Assembly: GCA_030770545.1 (NCBI GenBank) | Contig: CM061107.1 | Span: forward strand, 8,334,001 to 8,398,000 | Direction of reading: 5' to 3' | DNA from: Macropodus opercularis | Lineage: Eukaryota; Chordata; Actinopteri; Anabantiformes; Osphronemidae | DNA length: 64,000 nt | Shown here: positions 27,966-39,300 of the stretch, one piece after another | Layout of the letters: each line of letters begins with the position of its first letter | How positions within the stretch are numbered: position 1 is the first letter of the stretch | Made by a program: the position numbers and the translations under genes | The notes under the pieces: generated by a model | Databases searched by the model: none | Told to the model about the DNA's origin: nothing | Seen by the model: only the letters and a program-made list of their open reading frames with translations

Positions 27966-28899
27966 CCTTTTGGTGAAGCTGCTCAGATGTATGATACATT
28001 AAAGACAAATTGAGGAGGTTCCTTCGTTTTCAGAGCACCAGTTAACATCAAGAGAGCTAAAGATAAGTCAGCAGCCCTTCATTAAACACAGCGAACACAG
28101 CGGAAGGAGGAACATTACTACATCTAAACATGTTGACAGGTAGCATTTTTATTTTTATTTAACTGGGATTAAATCTTCTGTCATAGACACAGAGTGAGTG
28201 ACAGAGAGATCTGTGAAGAATTCCCAGAGTTATGTACACAAGGCAGTCTGTTGACACGCAGGTCTGCTTTGAACTGTGTTTTTACAGTGTGGAGACTTCC
28301 TCCTTGTGTTTGCCAGATCACCTGTCTGTGTGTACAACAGGTCACGTCTCCTCTGAAAACACACATGCACAAAAACACTTTAAAAACACTTTTGTTACCT
28401 GCTGAGCGTAGCAGTGGATTGAAACCCAATCAGTCCGCTTCCAGGGTTTTATGCTAGTGACTGGGACCCAGGCTCATAAAAAAAAATATTTAATTAAAAT
28501 AAATCCAAATATTTGTATCTGTAGGATTTGGACAAACTATGTATTATTCCATATTCATCTCTTTAATACCATCCCTTATGTCTGTCACTGCAATAAAGAA
28601 ATAACCTACCTAAAGGTAACATACTGTACATATACACACCCCGAAGCTAAGTGAATGGCCAAGCTAAGGCTGAAATCGTTACCACTAACCAACCGGACGT
28701 CGTAGTGGTGGACAAACAGAGGAAGCTCTGGAGCAGCTCCGATACAACGGCAGCTACCACGCGTTGGGATGGATTCTGCACTGATGCTACTCTGCTTTTG
28801 GCTGTGGGTCTACTCCTAGAAGCACACATGGTATGTGCATGTCTTTATTCACACATCGCATCTCCAGAACATATTCTTTCCTTGCTCCGTGTCTGATAC

Positions 28900-29130
28900 A
28901 CAGGCAGGCAGCCATGGGAGGAGGGAATGCGAGGAATGCTCCAAACCCCGGGCTTGTGTTCTGACTCGCCCCAGACTTCATGCCGTCACCGCCGGGGTCT
29001 GTGGCCAGACCTCCCTGTGCCAGACCCACTGGCTCCAACACCCGCCCAGGCCAGCCGAGCTGCAGCTCGCGACCCATAATTAACCAGCAAGCCGCACTGC
29101 AGCGCATATCCCTTCCCCCTCCCCACACCG
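28900..29130. promoter_or_regulatory. GC-rich enhancer-like segment
   Basis: A locally GC-rich, non-repetitive segment in otherwise AT-leaning DNA. It contains two close TEAD/MCAT-type cores (GGAATGCGAGGAATGC), a homeodomain-type ATAATTAACC and several CCGCC/CCCGCC boxes. Frames on both strands (28835-29083 + and 28787-29128 -) stay open because of GC content and resemble nothing I know. Regulatory function is an inference. Confidence 0.3.
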
Positions 29131-29139
29131 TGGGCCCCT

Positions 29140-32100
29140 AGGAAGAAAGTACAGCCTCATACTGCAGCTTGTAGATAAGGATGCTCTGGAGAAGGTGGTC
29201 TTGAGGATGTACACATGTATTAGCAGCATTATGTGTCGATGCTCAATCATCTGCTTTCAAGTGTCACGAATTCCCTGGTTGCAATTGGGCATGTGATGCT
29301 TAACACATAATTATAGGCAGCAAGAAACTCTTGGCAGAGATCAAAGTTGCAAAGTGAAATGTTTTTTTTTTGAAGATTTCTCAAATGTGAAGTATGTGAA
29401 AACAAGAGCAAAGTGCCTTTTGATAAAGAAAAGGTAAGTATGTGTGCATCTTAGCATGTATTAGAAATAATGCCAGGGTGCCTGCAGTTCTCCTAGACTG
29501 GCATAATTACGGTCGAGACGTCTAGGGATACACCTGAGGAGTAAGCAGTGATCAACTTCATTCTTCTAAAGTCTACTCTCTTGTTGAGGCAGGAAAGACT
29601 TTTATTCAGGGTGAGGTTTCCTCAGATCAGCCAGAGGGTCTTGTTAAGGAATTTTATATCAGCCAAATATGTTATGAATGAACGTTTGTGATAAAGCACG
29701 TCAGAGGTGCCCAAAGAAAATGATTTATCAGGTTAGCTCCTACTGAATGCCAAACCAGACTCAAACAACACCTTATTCCCTGCCTTTAATCTAATATACA
29801 GAGAAATGTTAGCTCCAACAAGTGCTATACACAACTTATAGAGATCACCTCATGGTCAGAGGAGCCTCTTTACCAATGATGTTGGGTCACGGCTTGCAAA
29901 TTTAACAGGGCTTCCTTGAGGAATACTTCATCCTTTGAAAGAGAAACAGGAAAATTACACGGTGGACAGCCCACTTGGTTTTTCACCCCCTTTCTTACAC
30001 TGTAATTTGCTTCTGGAGCAGGTCAGCCTAAAATAACCTTAACCTAATATTCACAGCATAGGGAGACTTTGAGAGATGCCGGAGGTCTCCCCTTGGGTGG
30101 CAGTGGACTGTCCTCTGTCTGTGGGCGTTAAGAGATTGTTTACTTGCTTACTGTACCTCTCTCAGATACATAAAACGCATCTAGGCGAGGTACTCATTTA
30201 AGCTCCTGTGTATAAAACGTACGTTACCACAGCTCGACTATAAGCATGTCAATCTGGTGCTCTGATTATTCCCTATTCTAAATACAATGAGTCATGTTTG
30301 TACACAGTAGGCGTAATGTGGTTTATCATCAAAATATACATCATCCTGTTTCAGCATTATTCCACCAGTCTGCAGAGCTTTACCAGAAAACCACAAAAGT
30401 CAGTTGATGGGCATCAAACGAGAAATGCCCATGATCTCACTTGAACCAAAGTTTCCTACAGGCAGGTTTCTCATTAATCTGAGGCTCTACTTTTCTGCAT
30501 ATGCTCATCGTATTTCCATGATCAGCAACCATGACGCCCCAGATGTTTATACAGGCAAGGTTAGAAAAGGATCGCCTTAATCTCCGGTCTGGTATGCTCT
30601 CTCTACATACGGTATCCTTAAATCTGCAGTGATTTATGACTGGGGATTCAGGGGATTTGCAGTTGTATGTTCTTATTGTTCTGTATAAAGGAGACGTATT
30701 GGTGAGCCAGTGCATTTAAAGCACGTTTACTTTTCATGCTAATTGTTTTATTTGCTGCAGGTTTTAATCTAAGTGGATGGTTTCTGGGAATAGGATATAA
30801 TGGAGTTTAATAAAGCATTAAATACACATTCTTTTCAATGCCAGGACACTCCAGGCCTAAATGTAAAGCCTGCATTTCCTCATAAAAGCACACATACTCA
30901 CATGAACATGTACACTAGCACTCACAAACTTGCCCTGCACCCCCCCCACACACACAATTCTCATATGGAATATCGTGGGTGGCGCTGGACCGGTAGAGGG
31001 CTCTGTAAATAGCTTGGGAGCAACCCCTCCATTTCAGCGACCCAAATTTCCTTTTCTGAGGTCTGCTGCCTGGGCTGGAAGTGCTGTGCAGCAAGCCTCC
31101 AGTCGCCACAGGAGACCACAGCGGCCACGTTGAAAGTACTTCACAGGGACCACGGCATGGCAGGGGTGACCAGATGGCCCTACATGCACATCACATGGGC
31201 AAACTGATCCCTCACACGCACCCACACAACTCATTATGCGCATGTATCGCATTCACCAGTGCATTAGGCCGTGGATTCATGCACCTCCGACTCTACATAT
31301 ATACGCATGAGTCTGTGTCTACACATGCACAATACACTTTTAGGATCATAGCGAAATTTGAAAGAAACATTGCACACGTCCATGCACACAAACTATGCAA
31401 TTATATTCGGTCACAGACAGAGACAGTGGGTGGGAAGGATGGAGGATGTACGTGGTGCATGTTTGTGTGTTTGGTTTGTATCTGTGTATGCAGTTTGCCT
31501 TACTGTCTGATTTAATGTATTTGTAACAGCTCCCCGAAAGAGACATGTGTTGGATGATTTGCTCAAAGGCACATCAGCAGCTCTCTCTTTTCCTCCAGCT
31601 GCTATGTGAATTTAAACCAGGGACGTTCCAGTACCTCTTCAACTGGAAATTCAACTGTGGTAGTTGAAATAGTATGTACTGGGTCTTTGGCTGAATACAT
31701 TATACAAACATATGATAGTTTGTCATACCCCTTACATACCCATGGTGTAATCACCCAACGTGAATGAGCAGAATTTTTAAACTATATGCTCGACATGCAG
31801 GCATAGCACTAACAATCTGAAACTATAACTATGCCATGGCAGTGCCAATAAACAGTTAAAGTGCTATCCTCTGAGGTTATTACACCATATCATGCACAGT
31901 ATCTGTGCCAGGAAACACAAAGCACTTACTAGAAGCACAGATGAAGTATGTGAAATGGTAAAACACAAGAGTTTGGGCAGCAAGAAAGGAGCAAAAACAC
32001 CCGTAACTACTACACATCTCTCCTTCAAAGGCCCTTTGTTTGTAGTGGAGGGACTGACTGTTGCCATTCATGTCGGCCATTTTTACCCGGGACAATATTT

Positions 32101-34390
32101 TATAAGGCCTTCAGAGAGGACCTTTTGCTTCCTTTTCCTGTGGTTTGGCCTGGGCTGAGCTGTCGGGAGAGAGGAACAGCCAAAACCCAAATGTAGATGC
32201 TCAACTTGGCAGGCTCTGCATGGAGTGTCCTGACCAGACAAAAGCAGAGAGAGAAATACAGCCATTTATTTATATTCACTGTGGTTTTGCGTGTTGCGTC
32301 CTAGACTTCCAGACCCCGGGTGGATATTCCATGCGAGGAAGAAGACAGATGGATGGTTTTCCATTGACATACTTAAAGGAACATTACGGATTAATGTCAG
32401 ATCCATATGTGTTAATTGAGTTTGAGGTTCTGCTGTGTAAATTGCCCAACACATTTTTTTATATCTATCATGAACTATATGAACAGCAGCTGGAAGAAAA
32501 TCTGAGCTATGTCAGCATCACAGGCACAATCAGATTTTTTTCTATATCTCACAACAATCAGCCAAAGTATGGAAGCAATTTGGAGGAGCTCCCCTGAATT
32601 TCATGACATATGGGAACACCTCCCCTTAAGAAATATATATTCTTAAGTATTGAGAAACTGAGGGGTAAAAATGTGTTATTACAGAAACTGGAATGAAACT
32701 GTGCTTGAGCGTCTCTGACTCACACCTAGGTACTGTGTCTGTGTGGGAGAGCTCATAAATGAGTTAACCAACACTATTTCTATATAGGCCTAGAAACTGG
32801 GAGAGGGAGGGCTATATATGTTCTCACATACACACACATACACAGTGGCTGTGGTTAGCTAGACCTCTCTGGTCAGGGACTGGTGCCAAGAGCAAGCCCA
32901 ACAGTGGAACACTGGGAGTCTTGTGCCTGATTTTGGAGCCGCTGGCTCTCTCCCGACCTTGCTTCAGAATACACTGCGGCTTCGAGGAACAGCACTCTCA
33001 GCAGTAGGGTGGCCAGGCATGGAAAATTTAGATGCAACAAGAAAGACGAAAAAGGGGGGGGGGTGAAATTTATGTGCTCATTCACATTTGTGGCCGTGAG
33101 CGTTTTCTTAATGTTTTTACCACACATACTGGACTGTAAAGGGAAGCGTTCTCACAAAAAAAAGATCAAATTTGAAAGTGAAAGAAAAAACATTTAATGT
33201 ACCAATAATAGTTTGTGACCAAAGAAAAGTTGGATTATACTTTATGCTGCAAAGCGATGACACTAACGTAGCCACGCATTTAAAAATGCCACATTGTATC
33301 AGTTATACATACGTACACAAGTTACTGCACTTTCCATTCAGAAAATATGTCAATACTTCGTTAATGTGTTTGTATTACTCATTTGTTACTGAGTAAGCCT
33401 GCTGATGCAGCAATTGTAAGCATGACACAGACTAGTTGCTCTGACATCTCACCTGACACCAGAGGCATAATAACACCTTGTCTTGCTAATAGTGTGTGTT
33501 ATTGCTGCTGTACCCTGTAATCGCTCTCCTTTCTGACACTGTTAATGACTTCAAATATCAAGCTGGCCTGCAGTGATACAATCCATACAAACACAAATAG
33601 TATGTCATGCAGTGACAAACGCAGGTTTCCACATGGGTGATGTCATCTGAGACAGAAAAGGCAACTTACACGTTTGTTTTTATCTTCACACTACTTGGCT
33701 GCTGCTATCTTGTATTTCCAAAAAACTGACAGAGCAATACTTGTTCTAAACTTGGACACATCACCTGTCTCTTCAATGAAACTACTCATCTAACGAGTCC
33801 CTTCTCTGCATTAGAAGGTGCTTCACATGTGTGTGATCACTTTGAAAGAACATAGGTAAGAAGGCAGCCACATAAGAACAAGTAGGTATGGTTGAGGTAC
33901 CATCAAAGCCAGTGGAAACTTTTTTTACACCCCAGTGGAAGCTTTTATTTCCCTTTCATCATTTTATTTGCTTGACTGGAAAAAAAAAAAATCACTCAAG
34001 GTCAAACAAAGCGAAGACTATTCATTTAACACAGCAAACCGAAGAGGGTGTTTGATCACTTCTGTGAGGCCCCATCCTGTCTGCCTCTGCTTTAATCAGG
34101 CTGCTCTGATACACAACTTAGTACACAAGCCAAACACTCCTTCACGAGAAATATAAACAAATATACATATGTGTAGGACCAGCACGGATATCCAGGATTT
34201 TTATTAGACTGTACATCTATTTCTAGTTCTTTGGAGAGTGTTGTAACTGTTGTTATATGTTAAATATATGAACTCTAATATAGAACATATAAAAAAGTCT
34301 GCTGCTTTCCTCTCCCACATGACAGCGTGAGTTATGCCTAAGGTTTCTGAAATCAAACATGTTTTGTCTACTACTCACTCACAGTTTACA
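29140..34390. other. Gene-poor interval, no recognised gene
   Basis: About 5 kb with CA-rich stretches at 30885-30960 and 31190-31400 and a G10 run at 33054-33063. A 150-codon frame at 32145-32597 reads through AT-rich sequence and has no recognisable similarity or splice context. Nothing here can be supported as a gene. Confidence 0.55.
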
Positions 34391-34554
34391 ACTCAACACA
34401 CCTCAACACACCTCGACACCAAGTGAGTTATGATGCACAGGCACGCCTGTGGGTGGGGAGGCTGTCAAACTGAAAGAAGGAGGCGGTGAATGCAGTCCGG
34501 GAACTTCGCACAACACAAACTGGGTGCAGAAAGGGGTGAGCATGATCGAACGGG

Positions 34555-35070
34555 TTGAAGGTGGGAGGAGAAGAGGAAAGAGGGGGCAGGGGAGAGAGGG
34601 GAAGACATGAGGAGTGAGTGAAGAGCTGAAGGAGAGAAACGGAGGATGAAGAGAGGCAGAAGGAGGCGGAGGGGGGTGCTTCCTGTCGCCATTCGCACTA
34701 GCCCACATAGACAGCCAGATAGAGAGGGAGAAAGAATATCTGGGCGGACTGCAGGCCACATGACATTCTCTATGGGTCCCTTGCTTTTCCTCCGCGGCGA
34801 GTGATGTGCTCTCTCCCTCCCTTCCCGTTCCCTCCCCCTCTCCCTCCCCTCTCCTGCCCTTCAAAGCTTCGACATGTCATCTCCCACCACAAAAACAGAG
34901 GTGGGAAGACTCGCTGGCGCTACCGCTGCCTCAGGGTGTCTGGCACTAAAGCCGCCTGCAAATACAGCACGGAGAGGAGGAGGAGTGGAGAGACAGACAG
35001 AAGAAGGGAGGGAGGAAGGAGGAGACAGAAAACTCAAAAGAAAGAACAGGGAGAGCTGGCAGGACAGCGT
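34555..35070. repeat. Alternating polypurine and polypyrimidine tracts
   Basis: The plus strand is almost pure purine (GGA/GAA/GAG) from about 34555 to 34680, almost pure pyrimidine (CCCTCC/CTCTCC) from 34805 to 34862, then purine-rich again from about 34968 to 35065. The long open frames at 34403-34864 (-) and 34801-35182 (+) are products of this low complexity and are not genes. Such tracts can form triplex (H-DNA) structures and are frequent near promoters. Confidence 0.75.
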
Positions 35071-35984
35071 GCATTACTTGGGGACTCGTAAAGCGCAAGG
35101 CATCAAAGCACGTATGTGGAGAGTAGAGGTTATTAAGGTGGAGAGACTATGGGAGATGAGCTCTATTTGTTTTTTAAAGTGAAACTGCAGCAACCACACT
35201 GTCTGCCTCTTGCATCTCTCTGTCTCACACACACAGAAGCAGCTGACTGAACTTCAGGACATCTGAAGGGACAAATTCTATGGGGTTCGTGCTGTGTGGC
35301 CTGTCCCAGTATCAGAACCACAACAACACACCGATACCCATAAAAACTGAACAAATGGGATGAACTGTGCTAAGCTTAATGTCAAATGTATGTGGACCAC
35401 AGGCCCGTAATTGAATGTATCTTTCATTCAAACGTAACTCTCTCCAGGACACTGTAGCATTTTCTCTGAATCTAAGTACATACCATGGACAACCGTTCTC
35501 CGTGAATAAACGATTCCAGGCCAACTGTTTGCAGCTTGGATACCACGAAATTTGCAGATTGATTTAAGGAGCAATTATGCACTTGGCTTTTGAACCTCTG
35601 AGGCTTTGGGGATGAACTCGTGATTGGCTCTTCGACAAAGTAAGCACATCTGACCGAACGAGCCCTCACCATAGACCGAGAGTGTTGAAGAAGCCACAAG
35701 AGCCCAGCAAACAAGAACATCACTAACATGGCCAATTATGGGCCTCTGGGGACCATGGGTTCTGACCTAAGAACCAACAGATGAGCGCTGCAAGAGAGGC
35801 TGGGAAAATACAACAAACACTCGCACTGAGACAGAGGCATCCAATAAAATCTTGACCCACTTAACAGTTAAGAATGGAACTTATAGAAAGGTTTAACATT
35901 CTTGACTCCTGCTGGGTGTTAGATGACAGGAAGTGAACCTAATAGTCACAGCTAATTTCACACGTTCTACCTATGTGCAGTGTG

Positions 35985-36110
35985 TGTTGGTCCTGTAATG
36001 GATCGGCAACCTGTCCCAGGTGTACCCAGTCTCTCACCTAATGACAACTGGGACTGCCTCCAGCCACCAGTTATTGAGGAAGTGGTTAGGATCATCAGTG
36101 GATGAACAGC
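35985..36110 (+). mobile_element. L2/CR1-type LINE 3'-end fossil
   Basis: The segment reads TTGGTCCTGTAATGGATCGG ... ACCTGTCCCAGGTGTACCC ... CTCTCACCTAATGACAACTG ... GACTGCCTCCAGCC, then AGTGGTTAGGATCATCAGTG. This is the diverged form of a very common teleost repeat in which a GGACTGGCGACCTGTCC block precedes TGTACCCCGCCTCTCGCCC and CTCCAGCCCCC. Only the 3' end is present and it is not active. Confidence 0.7.
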
Positions 36111-36114
36111 CAGT

Positions 36115-39100
36115 TTGGCTCTGTCCAAAGGAACTAAAGCTGCCTAGAATCATAACAACAGGAGGAAGACCCTTTATTTCCACTTAGGACTGTTCATTGT
36201 TCCAAGGTGCTTAGCCACAGTGCAGTGAAAGCAGCACTTTGCTGCTTTAATTGTGTCTCAGTATTTTTAGAAGTAATTACAGTAGCTTAAACAACTGGTG
36301 TTATTACTGGATTACCGAACAGCATTTCCTTTTGACAGAACTGCCAGCACACTACTGCATTTGCAGTTATAATCTGTTTGTAGACATTTTCTCCAAGTGA
36401 GAGATTTTCTGTGAAATATTCTAGATCATGTCATTCTGACATATCTGTAATGTACGTTGAGACGTTTGAGGCTGACGTGAATGTTTTGCCCACTTTGATG
36501 TTCAATTTATGGTATGTGTGAGAACATCACATATTTCTGTAGAAATTCTTTTCTAGAGTCTCCATTCAATGGCAGACAACTGGTCCCTACTGAAAACAGT
36601 TCAACACTAAAACAGATTGCTGTTAGGCAGACTTTGTTATCTTTGGATACAGTCTGGCTATTTCTCTGTCACTGTGCTAAGCTTCATTAGGTGGTTGCTA
36701 GCTGTAGCTTCACATGTAGCATGCAGACATCCAAGTGGTATCAATCTTACTAAATCTAATTAAACGCTCCATCTGCTTCTCTTGGCCATGAACTCAGTCA
36801 CTTTTAAAAACCAGTTTAACAGGAAATGCTCAGATGAATTCTAGCTAAACGTCTCACGTGCTTTACAATGCGAAGAGGTCAGTTAAGGTTACATTTCTAT
36901 ACAGGTTGTTAGTCAGGTACGAACACCACAAATAATAACATCACCACCCAGTGGTGAGAAACTAATGACAGAGCAAGTTCTCTGGTAATGTAACTTTGTT
37001 CCCATTTCCTGAATTTAAACAACAAAACACCACACAGGTCAGTTTGAATCCATAAAGTGATTAAATAATATTCCTGAGAATGGAAACAAAATATTAAATG
37101 CCAATGAAAATACACTCAGAAGCAATGTCTTTATTATCTATCATCATCCGCCCTTTAAAGGGCACTGACGCTGGAGCCCTTTCAGTTGTCTACTTGAGGA
37201 AGACGCTGTCACGAGCACGACCAAGCCTTTGCTCGAGAGAAAGTCGACGTGGTTTTGCACTGGTGTTTGGTGGCAAGATGCAAACACACGAAATATTCAT
37301 CTCATGCTCCTCTTGGTTGATAAATGGTGCAGTCATGACACCAGCTTGTCTCAGAGACATGCTGGATATAGAGACAGAAACACCACAGTACCAGCCTGAA
37401 GCCCCCGATCAGAGCAGGCAAAGGCAGACAGTGGTATTTCATTCTCAGAAAGCCATGAAAGCCAAATTTATGCCTCGCCAGAGAAACCACACTAAAGTGC
37501 CACAGGGCACCAAACGGGAAAAACAACTTGGGGAGCAAGAAAGTTAGGAGACACTCAGGCTAAGTGCAAGAAATGTAAGAAGATTTATAGTGACTTGTGC
37601 ACTAGGTTGGACCGCCTCCCATTGTATGAGTCCTAATCATAGAACGCCTGATCTATTCTATAGTATAAACAGGTAATCTGGTGATGTGACACAGATAAAC
37701 TGCTTATAACATGCCACAATAATATTAAGAAATGTACATAAATCCAGTTCACTCATAATTTCACAGGCATTTGCTGCGATTTTAAAAAGGTTTTGTCCAC
37801 ATGTGGTCTGAAAAGATCAATGCATAAACTGTAAAGCCTATGTTGATTTATGCTAAAAAGAATTTTTGCAGCAACAAGGTTCTTATGATTTAAAAAGGGA
37901 TAATTTAATACATGAGAACTTCTGTGCCACAACAAATATTCAGATTTCTTTGTAGTGGCAAAATATTGTATGCTGACACTTGAATGTGCCAATTTTAAAA
38001 CTTACAAGGGGACAGACATGAACCACAAAAGAGAAATCATCATATGTGTCACATTGCCCTGAAGTTTTGCACATGTCAGCCCAGCATACAATAAAAACAA
38101 GTGAAGACATAAATTCATCAAAAGGAGTAAAGTGTTAAAATTACTCCAGTGAGTTGGTGGCAACGTTTCTGGCAAGGAGCCAATGGGCCTCAAGGTTTTG
38201 GTGTGTTGAATTCAACTGTTCGACAATGCTCCCACCTCCTGGTCAGATCTGGTATGTACAGTGGTATAAAAACACTTTAGTTTATTTCTTTATAGATATA
38301 TAGCTTTTCACACAAGGCCTAAAACTAAGTAAAGGGAATGACAAAAATAGATTTTCTTCTACACTCACCCTGTTTTTTTAAACATTGAACTGGTTGCCCT
38401 TGTCAACAGTGGTCAACCAACACAGATCACACCTAGAGCAACGCGTGTGTGTTTAACCAATCAAAAGCTGTATTAGGGAAGCAACTGGTTCAAGCAGGAA
38501 AGGAGGATGGAGCTAAACTGAAAACCATTAAGTGGAGCATACTGCTGTATTATAATTACAATAACAGCTGTGTTGATTTTGTTCCTCCACTTACTTGACA
38601 GGTCAACTGCGGTTAAACCCACTCAGCCCCACGATTGGACAAATTTGTCAGAATTAAGACAGAGCCAGATTGTGTGGAGATAGCAGGTCTAACGGCCTTA
38701 AACCAGCGCTGGCAGGGCCAAGACGTGATGATATCCAGCCTCTAGACTCAGCTCACCACAGTGAAGCACCTGTGGGGCTTGACTCATCTGATAACACGGC
38801 GTCTGTCAACAGGAGATTAAGGCTCTCAGCTTCAACAAGGAGTTGGTCACTAGGTCACCTAGTGTCATTTATCTATATGGGCCCTTGACTTCATTTAAAG
38901 GCTAAACAATGTAAGGATGGGACTAAAAACTTGGTGGCACTTACTAAACACAACGGGAAAGAAGGAGGCACAAGACATTTTCAGTTGTATGTAAAAAGTC
39001 TAACTGTTTTGTGATAAAGGCAACAGTTATAACAGAACCAGAAGCTTTAGTATAGTTGACACTAATCAGCTAAAACAAATACAGACACGAAACTATATAT
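36115..39100. other. Gene-poor interval, no recognised gene
   Basis: No exon, RNA gene or mobile element is recognised. A 149-codon frame at 37098-37547 has no recognisable domain. Any further exons of the exon-like minus-strand frame at 39162-39221 would lie here or further left, but I could not identify them. One splice-compatible open stretch ends near 38800 on the minus strand and is too weak to call. Confidence 0.5.
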
Positions 39101-39119
39101 TTAATTACACTTTCGGACA

Positions 39120-39300
39120 AACGACACGACCGCTGCGCACCTTTCCCGTCATCTTACCTCGAACACGGCGCAGTTTCCACCACAGACCACGTGGTTGTTG
39201 AACAAGGCGAACGTCATGAAACCCGGCGAATCCGTCTGCTTACGCTCCAAAGACACTGACGCTGACCCGGCGATTAGCGGGTTTAAAAAACGCCCAGTCT
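39120..39300. promoter_or_regulatory. Small CpG island, candidate promoter
   Basis: Well over a dozen CpG dinucleotides occur within about 180 bp, against a CpG-poor background. It contains an E-box CACGTG at 39188-39193. It lies about 1.8 kb from the tac4 TATA box and overlaps a minus-strand open frame with a good splice donor. This is the expected look of a promoter and first exon for a gene transcribed leftwards, divergent from tac4. Confidence 0.45.
39162..39221 (-). other. Candidate first coding exon, unassigned gene
   Basis: On the minus strand an ATG opens 20 codons (MTFALFNN, then HVVCGGNC, then AVFE) that end exactly at GAG|GTAAGA, a near-consensus donor. The same frame is open upstream for about 35 more codons back to a TAG, with a lysine/arginine/serine-rich reading. 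I do not recognise the protein. If not spliced, the frame stops two codons later. It may be the 5' exon of a gene running leftwards with a long intron, a non-coding first exon, or a chance frame in a CpG island. No continuing exon was identified. Confidence 0.3.

Noticed and set aside
16080..31400. CA/TG-rich stretches as CRISPR-like or tandem arrays
   Set aside because: They are ordinary dinucleotide-rich sequence with no regular repeat-spacer structure, and the genome is eukaryotic.
32145..32597. 150-codon open frame with hydrophobic and aromatic runs
   Set aside because: No recognisable domain, average non-coding composition and no neighbouring exons.
34403..34864. 153-codon minus-strand frame rich in serine and proline
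   Set aside because: It is the translation of a polypurine/polypyrimidine tract, where stop codons are rare for compositional reasons.
37098..37547. 149-codon open frame, considered as a gene left of tac4
   Set aside because: No family resemblance, and no continuation by compatible exons on either side.
38670..38820. Second exon for the 39.2-kb candidate gene (minus strand, after an acceptor near 38800)
   Set aside because: The acceptor is acceptable and the frame open for about 30 codons, but the reading is unremarkable and many such pairs can be found by chance.
1..39100. Homeobox (dlx) exon in the left block
   Set aside because: No frame shows a homeodomain signature such as WFQNRR/WFQNKR on either strand, so no dlx coding exon is present in the window.
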